A DNA stretch of 8,890 nt, from assembly GCA_902600395.1 (NCBI GenBank), contig CACKJL010000034.1, positions 1 to 8,890 of the forward strand. The letters run 5' to 3'. Shown piece after piece: positions 1-5,419 of the stretch (position 1 is its first letter; every line of letters begins with the position of its first letter). The notes under the pieces are model-generated. The model did not search any database, was not told the origin of the DNA, and worked only from the letters and a program-made list of their open reading frames with translations. The position numbers were made by a program, and so were the translations under genes. Source of the DNA: an uncultured Prochlorococcus sp. GTDB lineage: Bacteria > Cyanobacteriota > Cyanobacteriia > PCC-6307 > Cyanobiaceae.

Positions 1-654
1 AATATTTATGGGAACTCCAAGGTATTGGTTGACTGCCTCAATTAAAAAAGTTCCCGAGCCGCACATAAAATCTATTAATGGAACTTTGCCATTCCATTGA
101 GTCATATTCATCAATCCAGAAGCTAAATTTTCTTTTAATGGAGCATTTCCAATTGCGGGTCTATAGCCTCTTTTGTGTAAGCTTTCAACGCTGCTTTGAA
201 GACTGAGAATTGCTTTATTGTTATTTAAATGCAGATGAATTATAAAATCAGGATTAGCTAGAGAAATATTTGATCTTTTATTCCAAACTGTCTGTTGCAA
301 ATCAGTTATTGAATTTTTTACTTCAAGAGCAGTGAAATGAGTATGACTTAAAGAAGATGTTCTCCCAGTCACTTGAACATTAAACGTTTTATCAAAGTGC
401 AACCAATTTAACCAATCAAATGAATCTCTAACCCCCGCATATAAAGATTGCTTGTCATAGCAATTAAAACTTGCAATTTCTCTATAAAAACGAAAAGCTA
501 ATCTGGAATAGAAATGAACTCTATAAAAAGTTTCAAAATCACATTCAAAATTAATAAATCTTTTATAAGTATTAATATTAATGCCGCCTAAATTTGAAAT
601 TTCTTCTGCTAAAGATTTCTCTAGTCCCTCCGGAGATGATGCCACTACATTCAT
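1..654 (-). CDS. RlmL-like THUMP-domain RNA (guanine-N2) methyltransferase, N-terminal part
   Basis: This is the first 218 residues of a methyltransferase gene whose 3' end lies beyond the left edge of the window. The reading frame is open from the ATG at 654 to base 1, and a stop codon lies five codons upstream (667-669) with no other start between. Residues about 45-155 fit a THUMP RNA-binding domain. The linker HKRGYR (160-165), the APLKENLASG stretch (171-180) and the AdoMet motif I DFMCGSGTFLIEA (195-207) are typical of the RlmL/YcbY (UPF0020) family, which makes m2G in 23S rRNA with S-adenosylmethionine as donor. In E. coli RlmL is fused to RlmK; cyanobacterial relatives are usually short, single-enzyme forms, but the missing C-terminus prevents checking this here. 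The exact rRNA target is inferred from the family, not from the sequence. It is divergent from the tmRNA gene to its right. Confidence 0.88.
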   Translation of the reverse strand, partial: MNVVASSPEGLEKSLAEEISNLGGININTYKRFINFECDFETFYRVHFYSRLAFRFYREIASFNCYDKQSLYAGVRDSFDWLNWLHFDKTFNVQVTGRTSSLSHTHFTALEVKNSITDLQQTVWNKRSNISLANPDFIIHLHLNNNKAILSLQSSVESLHKRGYRPAIGNAPLKENLASGLMNMTQWNGKVPLIDFMCGSGTFLIEAVNQYLGVPINI

Positions 655-707
655 ATACGATAAAACTTAGTAAAAAAACTATTCAATAACCATTTTGCCT
701 GTCAGAA

Positions 708-713
708 TATAAA
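708..713 (+). promoter_or_regulatory. Candidate -10 box for the tmRNA gene
   Basis: TATAAA at 708-713 would place a transcription start near 719-721, just before the sequence that folds into the tmRNA acceptor piece. No convincing -35 element is seen; TTGCCT at 695-700 is too close. Picocyanobacterial promoters often show only a -10 box, so this is plausible but unproven. Confidence 0.45.
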
Positions 714-717
714 TGTC

Positions 718-778
718 CAATTGGACTAGGTGATCTCAACCGATGTTTCGGACAGCGGTTCGATTCCGCTCAACTCCA
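718..778 (+). ncRNA. ssrA: tmRNA acceptor piece (mature 3' fragment)
   Basis: This segment would become the separate short RNA that is aminoacylated. It holds one strand of helix P2 (743-749), the complete T arm and the 3' strand of the acceptor stem, ending at the probable discriminator A778. The next encoded bases are CTA rather than CCA, so CCA is presumably added by nucleotidyltransferase after processing. Only about six bases (779-784) separate it from the start of the coding piece, so the excised loop is very short. The 5' limit is inferred from the -10 box. Confidence 0.8.
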
Positions 779-856
779 CTATTTGGGGTTGTAATGGTTT
801 CGACGGGGCATAAGGAAGGTGACTGAAGCCGGCTCGGTTAGAGCAAAAACACAAAT

Positions 857-907
857 GCTAACAAAATCGTTAGTTTCTCCCGTCAAACAGCACCAGTTGC
901 TGCTTGA
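857..907 (+). other. tmRNA tag-peptide reading frame
   Basis: From the resume codon GCT at 857 the frame reads ANKIVSFSRQTAPVAA and ends at TGA (905-907). There is no start codon, because translation resumes here after the ribosome switches template. The small nonpolar end (PVAA) is the usual degradation signal read by ClpXP-type proteases. The sequence matches the Prochlorococcus tag as I remember it. Confidence 0.93.
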
Positions 908-955
908 TCCAAAAGGAGATGGGGTTATATCAGCCTTATCAACCAAATGATACGA

Positions 956-983
956 GGAGTCTGGAAGGACTCCACTTTTTTTT
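956..983 (+). terminator. Intrinsic terminator of the tmRNA gene
   Basis: GGAGTC (956-961) pairs perfectly with GACTCC (968-973) across a six-base loop. A run of eight T (976-983) follows after AC. This is a textbook Rho-independent terminator and marks the 3' end of the coding piece. The hairpin may remain in the precursor and be trimmed. Confidence 0.85.
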
Positions 984-1137
984 AAATAACTAAGAAGTTG
1001 TGATAGATAATTTATTAGTGTGTAAAAATTACTGCAAATGTTTGTATTAAAAAGAATTTTTTTAATTTTATAAGTATAAATACTGAGAAGATAAGTTTTA
1101 AATTATTTTATCTTATTAAAAAATCGAATCTTGCAAA
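984..1137. other. AT-rich intergenic stretch, no gene recognised
   Basis: Neither strand holds a convincing reading frame here. Visible structure is limited to a small palindrome, AGTAT/ATACT with a 2-base loop (about 1072-1083), and a 7-bp AT-only inverted repeat AAGATAA/TTATCTT (about 1088-1114). The second is not followed by a T run on the plus strand. A promoter for the small frame starting at 1138 could lie here (TATAAAT near 1075), but this is weak. Confidence 0.4.
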
Positions 1138-1275
1138 ATGGAATCTAATAAAAAACTGAATGACTTGATAATAAATCTCAAACCAAAAATTATTAGATTC
1201 ACCGGTGAAAAATTTCCGACTGAACTATGGAATAGTGGTTGCCAAATAAAAAAAAATAAGAAAATATCTAGCTAA
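1138..1275 (+). CDS. Possible small protein, 45 aa, unknown function
   Basis: ATG at 1138 opens a 45-codon frame ending at TAA (1273-1275). The protein begins MESNKKLNDLIINLKPK, has a central part with varied residues (IIRFTGEKFPTELWNSGCQI) and ends in a lysine-rich tail (KKNKKISS). The middle, with Trp, Cys, Pro and Gly, looks less like translated junk than random AT-rich DNA would. No signal peptide, membrane segment or known motif is visible, and no clear Shine-Dalgarno site precedes the start. It converges on the aldo/keto reductase gene, with 8 bases between the stop codons. I do not recognise the family. It could be a short conserved picocyanobacterial protein or a chance frame. Confidence 0.42.
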   Translation: MESNKKLNDLIINLKPKIIRFTGEKFPTELWNSGCQIKKNKKISS

Positions 1276-1283
1276 AAATTTAA

Positions 1284-2246
1284 TTAAATACTTGAAAAAG
1301 GATTTTTAGGCATTTTTTTTAAACATTTTTTTGAAAATTCCTGAAGTTCTTTGAATTCACTTTTATTTAAATTCCACTTGAATACATTCGATACATCTAT
1401 AACTTGAGATTTTTTTCGCATTCCAACGAGTGGAATAGCTCCTTGATAACAACACCAATTAATTGCTACTTGCGCTTGGGAAACTGATCTTTGATTTGCA
1501 ATTCTTTTTAAACATCTCCGCAATTCATATGTTGGTTTTTTATAGCTTTCAAATAATACATTGCGAATAAAACTTTTTTCTTTATTCTCTTCTTTATCTG
1601 GATCAATACAAAGTATTCCAAAGGACAAAGGACTATAAGCAAAGAAATCAATATTATTTTCTTCACAAATTTTTTTTACCTGATATTGTTTTCCTAAATC
1701 GGGAGCAAGCAAAGAAAACTGTATCTGAACACTCTTTAGGCTTTGATCTCTTTTTGCCAAGAAATTAATTAATTTCATCAATCTTTTAGGGCCTATATTT
1801 GATAAGCCTATTTGAAAATCAAAGCCTTCATCTTTTAAATCGCAAAGATTATTCAACAGCCCTAATTCCTGCCAAGGATTGTATTTTGCAGTTGACCAAT
1901 GTAATTGCACTATATCTAATTTATTATTAAGTCTTTCTAGACTTTTCAAAAAAGGTTTATTCAAACCTCTGTTACCTATTCTCCAGGGATAAGGTGCAAG
2001 TTTGGTTGCTACTTGAATTCTTTTTTTCTTTGCTGAAGGAGTATTTAGTAAAAATTTTCCTATCAACAATTCACTTCTACCCTGAAAATTCCCAGTACCG
2101 TAAGAATCTGCAGTATCAATTAAATCTAAACCTCTTCGTAACGCTTCATCATATGTCTCACGTAAATCATCGTCATTTGTAGATTGGTAATTCCAGAAAA
2201 GCTTATTCCCCCAAGACCACGTACCTAATCCAATTCTTTTCTTCAC
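1284..2246 (-). CDS. Aldo/keto reductase family oxidoreductase
   Basis: A 320-residue NAD(P)H-dependent oxidoreductase of the aldo/keto reductase superfamily, a cytosolic TIM-barrel enzyme that reduces aldehydes or ketones. The N-terminus has the family's GLGTWSWG (6-13). The catalytic tetrad is complete: Asp44 and Tyr49 in LIDTADSYG, Lys82 in VATKLAP, and His116 in VQLHWS. Later family landmarks are IGLSNIG (146-152), QIQFSLL (174-180) and AYSPLSFGIL (203-212), which line the cofactor site. Length is normal for the family. The start is GTG at 2244-2246: no ATG or TTG lies between it and the upstream in-frame stop (2277-2279), and the protein begins right at the barrel's first hairpin. A TATAAA on this strand (2268-2273) is a possible -10 box giving a very short leader. 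The substrate cannot be told from sequence. Confidence 0.92.
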   Translation of the reverse strand: MKKRIGLGTWSWGNKLFWNYQSTNDDDLRETYDEALRRGLDLIDTADSYGTGNFQGRSELLIGKFLLNTPSAKKKRIQVATKLAPYPWRIGNRGLNKPFLKSLERLNNKLDIVQLHWSTAKYNPWQELGLLNNLCDLKDEGFDFQIGLSNIGPKRLMKLINFLAKRDQSLKSVQIQFSLLAPDLGKQYQVKKICEENNIDFFAYSPLSFGILCIDPDKEENKEKSFIRNVLFESYKKPTYELRRCLKRIANQRSVSQAQVAINWCCYQGAIPLVGMRKKSQVIDVSNVFKWNLNKSEFKELQEFSKKCLKKMPKNPFSSI

Positions 2247-2396
2247 TAGCCAATTTAAATAAGGAACTTTATAAGGTTATCTAAAAATATTAACTTCTTT
2301 AAAATATTTCAAAAAATAAGTTTTAAAGCATTAAAAATCAATTTCTCTTGACATTAAGAAATTATTCTCCAAAGTAAGAGAAATAAAAATAAAAAA

Positions 2397-3068
2397 TTGT
2401 TCATTACCGTTTGCGGACAAAAAGGGGGGGTAGCCAAGACCTGTACAAGTATTCACCTTGCAAGTGTTTGGCATTCTGAAGGTAAAAAAGTTTGCATAGT
2501 CGATGCCGACAAGAATAGATCTGCTTTAGCATACGCATCAAGAGGCAATCTTCCATTTCCAGTTTTCCCCGTCAGTTCAGCTGCTAAAGCATCAAGATCA
2601 TCAGAAATTGTAATAACTGATGGCCAGGCTAGCAGTGATCAAGAAGAACTTAAACACTTAGCGTATGGTTCAGATTTAGTTATCTTACCTACAACTGCAA
2701 AAGCAAGATCAGTAGAATTAACTGTTGAACTAGCTAATTTATTGAGCAACTTAAAAGTTAACCATGCTGTAGTAATAGTAAAAGTTGATTTTAGACAGCA
2801 AAAAGCAGCGCAACAAGCCAAAGCAGCTCTAGAAAATTTTGGTTTATATGTTTTTGATACATTTATACCCTTACTCTCAGCATTTGATAAAGCAGAAGCC
2901 TCTGGCAATGCTGTATTTGAGGCTGTAGACGATTTAGGCAGATCAGATCCTCGTCGAATGACGGGCTGGTCTGCTTATTGTTCAATTGCCTCACAAATTC
3001 CATGCCTGATTTCGAAGCCCTCATCCGACACCAACAACTTAAACAACCAACAACCAATAAGCGCTTAA
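2397..3068 (+). CDS. ParA/MinD-like ATPase
   Basis: A 223-residue P-loop ATPase of the ParA/MinD (SIMIBI) class. The deviant Walker A motif GQKGGVAKT (7-15) has both the signature Lys9 and the P-loop Lys14. Motif A' is CIVDADKN (33-40), and a Walker-B-like strand IVITDG (71-76) ends in Asp75. ParA proteins dimerise on ATP and position cargo such as chromosome origins, plasmids or microcompartments on the nucleoid; which cargo applies here is unknown. No C-terminal amphipathic helix of MinD type is evident, and the tail after about residue 205 is polar and Asn/Ser/Gln-rich. The start is TTG at 2397; the only other upstream options before the stop at 2355-2357 are ATT codons. The next gene overlaps its last 67 bases. 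No parB, parS cluster or minE is present nearby, so it is not obviously a partition locus. It could be a nitrogenase-reductase-like regulator, but length and motifs favour ParA. Confidence 0.88.
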   Translation: MFITVCGQKGGVAKTCTSIHLASVWHSEGKKVCIVDADKNRSALAYASRGNLPFPVFPVSSAAKASRSSEIVITDGQASSDQEELKHLAYGSDLVILPTTAKARSVELTVELANLLSNLKVNHAVVIVKVDFRQQKAAQQAKAALENFGLYVFDTFIPLLSAFDKAEASGNAVFEAVDDLGRSDPRRMTGWSAYCSIASQIPCLISKPSSDTNNLNNQQPISA

Positions 3069-3244
3069 AAGTAGTTGATTCTCCTAATTTTGAAGAAGAA
3101 AAAAAAGAAGAAGCAATAATTAGACAATCTGGATTATTAGTTAATTTTTTTGGAGGTTTTATAGGCTCTGTAATTGGAACTTTAACAATACTGTTTCTCT
3201 ATATTAATGAATATCTACCATTAGATTTACTAAAACTTAAGTAG
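3002..3244 (+). CDS. Small single-span membrane protein overlapping the ParA-like gene
   Basis: An 80-residue protein starting MPDFEALIRHQQLK at ATG 3002 and ending at TAG 3242-3244. Residues 1-42 are hydrophilic, with a basic patch (NKRLK, 19-23) followed by an acidic/lysine stretch (EEEKKEE, 31-37). Residues about 44-68 form one membrane segment containing a glycine zipper, G51xxxG55xxxG59, a motif that lets helices pack closely. A short tail ends LLKLK. I do not recognise the family. An in-frame ATG at 2978 exists but lies deeper inside the ATPase gene and adds only MFNCLTNS. The gene overlaps the ATPase gene by 67 bases in another frame, which suggests coupled translation and perhaps a joint function, for instance a membrane anchor or partner; that is inference. 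No terminator or promoter separates the two. Confidence 0.72.
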   Translation: MPDFEALIRHQQLKQPTTNKRLKVVDSPNFEEEKKEEAIIRQSGLLVNFFGGFIGSVIGTLTILFLYINEYLPLDLLKLK

Positions 3245-3275
3245 TATTTCCGCTATTTATTTACACATATGCGAT

Positions 3276-3283
3276 TGTGAATA
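3276..3283 (+). repeat. TGTGAATA word, copy 1
   Basis: TGTGAATACAC begins at 3276, and TGTGAATATAC begins at 3373 (10 of 11 bases identical). Both lie in the gap between the small membrane protein gene and argJ. They may be part of a set of related words (see AAATCACA entry). Function unknown. Confidence 0.35.
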
Positions 3284-3288
3284 CACTC

Positions 3289-3309
3289 ATAATTGCAGAC
3301 TGCGGTTAT
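3289..3309. other. Stem-loop in the 3245-3453 gap
   Basis: ATAATTGCA (3289-3297) can pair with TGCGGTTAT (3301-3309) over a three-base loop GAC: nine pairs, two of them T-G on this strand. There is no T run after it, so it is not a standard terminator. It may protect the 3' end of the upstream transcript or belong to a small RNA. Confidence 0.4.
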
Positions 3310-3344
3310 AGCAATGTATTACAGGAATTATAAAATATAAAAAC

Positions 3345-3451
3345 AAATCACACATAAATCACATTGAAGAAATGTGAATATACGTAATTATTCACGACCT
3401 GTCTTAATCGATTGCAATAACTACGTTTTAAAGATTATCAATAAATCACAC
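3345..3451 (+). repeat. Three AAATCACA direct repeats
   Basis: AAATCACA(C/T) occurs at 3345-3353, 3356-3364 and 3443-3451. The first two are 11 bases apart, about one helical turn. The second and third share the 10-mer ATAAATCACA. The last copy stops two bases before the argJ stop codon. The spacing of the first pair would suit binding of a protein on one DNA face, but no known operator matches and the position, between two converging 3' ends, is odd for an operator. Confidence 0.5.
3359..3395. other. Two overlapping, mutually exclusive hairpins
   Basis: TCACATT (3359-3365) pairs perfectly with AATGTGA (3371-3377) over loop GAAGA. GTGAATA (3374-3380) pairs perfectly with TATTCAC (3389-3395) over an eight-base loop. 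Both use GTGA at 3374-3377, so only one can form at a time. No T run follows either hairpin on either strand. They may be a weak bidirectional 3' end for the converging genes, or the core of a small RNA. Confidence 0.42.
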
Positions 3452-3453
3452 TT

Positions 3454-4710
3454 TTACGTTGTATACTCCGAGTTTATTTCAACATATTTTTTAGAAAGAT
3501 CGCACCCCCAAGCTGTGCCTTTCGATTCGCCAGAATTTAGATTAATCATAATTTTTACAATATCATCTACCAAATATCTACCTTTCATTCTGGACTTAAT
3601 ATAGTCTGTGACTTTTTGTGGATCATATTTATTTAACTTGCCTTTTTCCAAAATGTGAGCGTTTCCTATATACAAGTCAACATCATTTAAATTAAATTTA
3701 ACTCCGGAATTACCTGCAGCAGAAATGATTCGTCCCCAATTTGGATCACAACCATGTATCGCAGTTTTTACCAAGGCAGAATTACAAATAGATTTCGCGA
3801 GCATAATAGCATCATCTGTATTTTTTGCTCCTTGAACCAAAACTTCTAATAAACAATTTGCTCCCTCTCCATCCCTTGCAATATTTTTTGCCAAGTTCTG
3901 ACATACAATATTAATCCCTTGTTGGATAATTGGAAAAAACCTTTTTTCAATTTTCTCTCCTGCATTTATTCCAACAAAAGAATCATTTGTGCTTGTCTCT
4001 CCATCAACTGATATTGCATTAAAAGATTTTTGAACCGCAATAGCAATCATTTTGTCCCATTCTTCTTTTTGAATACCCGCATCACAGGTTAGAAAAGCTA
4101 GCATTGTAGCCATGTTGGGGTAAATCATTCCTGAACCTTTTGCAAATCCTGCTATTTTTATTTTTCTACCTTGAATAATCGTCTCTATTGACACTTTTTT
4201 CAAAGTCAAATCAGTAGTTAAAATTGCTTCTGCTGCATTTTTAAAATTATTGCGCTTTAAATCACTAACTAAATTCGGTAAATTTTTTACTAAATCATTT
4301 ATTTGTATTGGAACACCAATTACACCAGTTGAGCACATTAAAACTTCTTCTTCTTTTATTCCTAAAAGTTCCGCAATCTTTCCTGTAGCAATTTGAAAAT
4401 GTTGAATACCAAGATTTCCTGTACATGCATTTGCTTGACCAGAATTAATTAGTATTGCTCTTACAAAACCTGAAGTTGTTTTGATCCTTTGCTCACAAAT
4501 ATCCACACAAGAAGCTCGAACTATTGATTGGGTAAACATCCCACTAAAAATACTTCCTTCTGGAGCCAGTATTAGTGCTAAATCTTTTTTATTAGAAGCT
4601 TTTAAACCAGCAGATATCCCAGCAAAAAGAAACCCCTTGGGTGTTACCTTACTGTCATCAACAAACGACCAATTGGAATCTAACTGGCTCAAACTTTTTG
4701 GTATTTTCAT
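3454..4710 (-). CDS. argJ: Bifunctional glutamate N-acetyltransferase / ornithine acetyltransferase
   Basis: ArgJ moves the acetyl group from N-acetylornithine to glutamate, closing the cyclic arginine pathway; bifunctional forms can also use acetyl-CoA to make N-acetylglutamate. The precursor cleaves itself between Ala201 and Thr202 in KGSGMIYPNMATML (191-204); Thr202 becomes the nucleophile of the beta chain. NSGQANACTG (89-98) and the oxyanion-hole motif STGVIG (127-132) are present, and the C-terminus ends in the family's EYTT. At 418 residues it is full length. The ATG at 4710 gives the expected beginning; an ATG four bases upstream (4714) is out of frame. It diverges from coaE across a 58-bp AT-rich gap that must hold both promoters. 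Whether this copy is bifunctional or ornithine-dependent only cannot be told from the sequence. Confidence 0.97.
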   Translation of the reverse strand: MKIPKSLSQLDSNWSFVDDSKVTPKGFLFAGISAGLKASNKKDLALILAPEGSIFSGMFTQSIVRASCVDICEQRIKTTSGFVRAILINSGQANACTGNLGIQHFQIATGKIAELLGIKEEEVLMCSTGVIGVPIQINDLVKNLPNLVSDLKRNNFKNAAEAILTTDLTLKKVSIETIIQGRKIKIAGFAKGSGMIYPNMATMLAFLTCDAGIQKEEWDKMIAIAVQKSFNAISVDGETSTNDSFVGINAGEKIEKRFFPIIQQGINIVCQNLAKNIARDGEGANCLLEVLVQGAKNTDDAIMLAKSICNSALVKTAIHGCDPNWGRIISAAGNSGVKFNLNDVDLYIGNAHILEKGKLNKYDPQKVTDYIKSRMKGRYLVDDIVKIMINLNSGESKGTAWGCDLSKKYVEINSEYTT

Positions 4711-4768
4711 TCATACTAACTACTCTTTAATACTAAAGAAACTAAGTAATTAGATTATTATTAATTAT

Positions 4769-5386
4769 ATGGATATTCTTCAAAAATTAAAAAACAACCA
4801 AAGAAGGATTGGTTTAACAGGAGGTATTGCAAGTGGGAAGACAACCATAACTAATTACATAAGAAAACATAAAAATATACCAATATTAGATGCAGATCAT
4901 TTTTCAAGAGAATTAATCAAACCAAACACATATGGATATAAGAAAATTTTAGATTATTTTGGAAATAAAATTATTGATAAAGAAAGCAATTCAGCAAGGG
5001 AAATAAACAGAAAACTTTTAAGGAACATTATTTTTAAACATTCAGCAAGTAAGGAATGGATTGAAAAACTACTTCACCCCCTAATTAAAGAAAAAATGAT
5101 AGAAGAATGCAGTCAATACAGAAATAATCAAACTATAATTTTGGTTATTCCATTATTATTTGAAGCAAAATTTGAAGATATTTGCACTGAAATATGGTTA
5201 GTTAAATGTCCTAAAGAAATACAAAAAGACAGACTTATCTTAAGAGATAAAATTAGCGAAAAAGAAGCATATGAATTGATAAATTTTCAATTAAGTTTTG
5301 AAGAAAAAAGAAAATTCTCAGATATTATTTTAGAGAATTCGGATGATCAAAATAAATGGATCAATACGATAAAAAAACTTCTTTAA
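4769..5386 (+). CDS. coaE: Dephospho-CoA kinase
   Basis: CoaE phosphorylates the 3'-hydroxyl of the dephospho-CoA ribose with ATP, the last step of coenzyme A synthesis in the cytosol. The protein is 205 residues, normal for the family. It has the P-loop GGIASGKT (18-25), the DAD motif (41-43) that binds dephospho-CoA, LHPLI near residue 110, VIPLLFE near 128, and the lid/ribose region WLVKCPKEIQKDRLILRD in the second half. The ATG at 4769 is the first start. The N-terminal dozen residues before the P-loop strand are lysine/asparagine-rich and slightly longer than in E. coli CoaE. No Shine-Dalgarno site is visible. Its stop lies 3 bases from the end of gatB on the opposite strand. Confidence 0.96.
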   Translation: MDILQKLKNNQRRIGLTGGIASGKTTITNYIRKHKNIPILDADHFSRELIKPNTYGYKKILDYFGNKIIDKESNSAREINRKLLRNIIFKHSASKEWIEKLLHPLIKEKMIEECSQYRNNQTIILVIPLLFEAKFEDICTEIWLVKCPKEIQKDRLILRDKISEKEAYELINFQLSFEEKRKFSDIILENSDDQNKWINTIKKLL

Positions 5387-5419
5387 GCTTTAGCTATTTA
5401 ATTTTTCCATAAGAAGTTT
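5375..5419 (-). terminator. Possible gatB terminator overlapping both gene ends
   Basis: AAACTTCTT (5375-5383) and AAGAAGTTT (5411-5419) form a perfect 9-bp inverted repeat around the meeting stop codons of coaE and gatB. On the minus strand the second arm runs into seven T, so it could serve gatB. The loop is long (27 bases) and the stem AT-rich, so efficiency would be low. Confidence 0.35.

Larger units (their letters stand above)
718..975 (+). ncRNA. ssrA: Two-piece (circularly permuted) tmRNA, cyanobacterial type
   Basis: tmRNA rescues ribosomes stalled on broken mRNAs: charged with alanine, it enters the A site, switches translation to its own reading frame and tags the peptide for proteolysis. 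The gene is permuted here, with the natural 3' (acceptor) half upstream of the natural 5' half. The acceptor half carries a T arm (stem 754-758 with 766-770, loop TTCGATT) and the 3' strand of the acceptor stem, CAACTCC (771-777). The coding half starts GGGGTTG (785-791), which pairs with 771-777 (seven pairs, one G-U), followed by the conserved TGGTTTCGAC. A second helix is supported by GGGGCAT (805-811) with ATGTTTC (743-749), using three G-U pairs. A hairpin GCTC/GAGC (832-835, 841-844) lies before the tag. The 5' and 3' outer limits are estimates. Two-piece tmRNAs are known from Prochlorococcus and marine Synechococcus, which fits the rest of the window. Confidence 0.95.

Noticed and set aside
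741..778. A tRNA gene
   Set aside because: A T arm and half an acceptor stem are present but no anticodon arm; the partner strand lies downstream, which identifies tmRNA.
1994..2182. 62-codon plus-strand frame within the reductase
   Set aside because: Antisense to well-conserved catalytic-tetrad codons of the aldo/keto reductase; a shadow frame.
2348..2353. TTGACA as a -35 box for the ParA-like gene
   Set aside because: It matches the consensus, but no -10-like hexamer lies 16-18 bases downstream (2370-2377 reads CAAAGTAA).
2978..3001. Earlier ATG for the small membrane protein
   Set aside because: It would lengthen the overlap with the ATPase gene to 91 bases and adds only eight residues; ATG 3002 is simpler. 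Not excluded.
2397..3068. McdA carboxysome-positioning ATPase
   Set aside because: No McdB-like gene or carboxysome operon is nearby, and the protein keeps the classical signature lysine; I cannot support this assignment.
3359..3395. CRP-type operator
   Set aside because: TCACATT-N5-AATGTGA has the half-sites in the reverse order to TGTGA-N6-TCACA, and the TGTGA...TTCAC pair is 12 bases apart; position between 3' ends also argues against it.
3374..3604. 76-codon plus-strand frame
   Set aside because: Its second half is antisense to the conserved C-terminus of argJ and its first half is the repeat-bearing gap; the peptide has no recognisable features.
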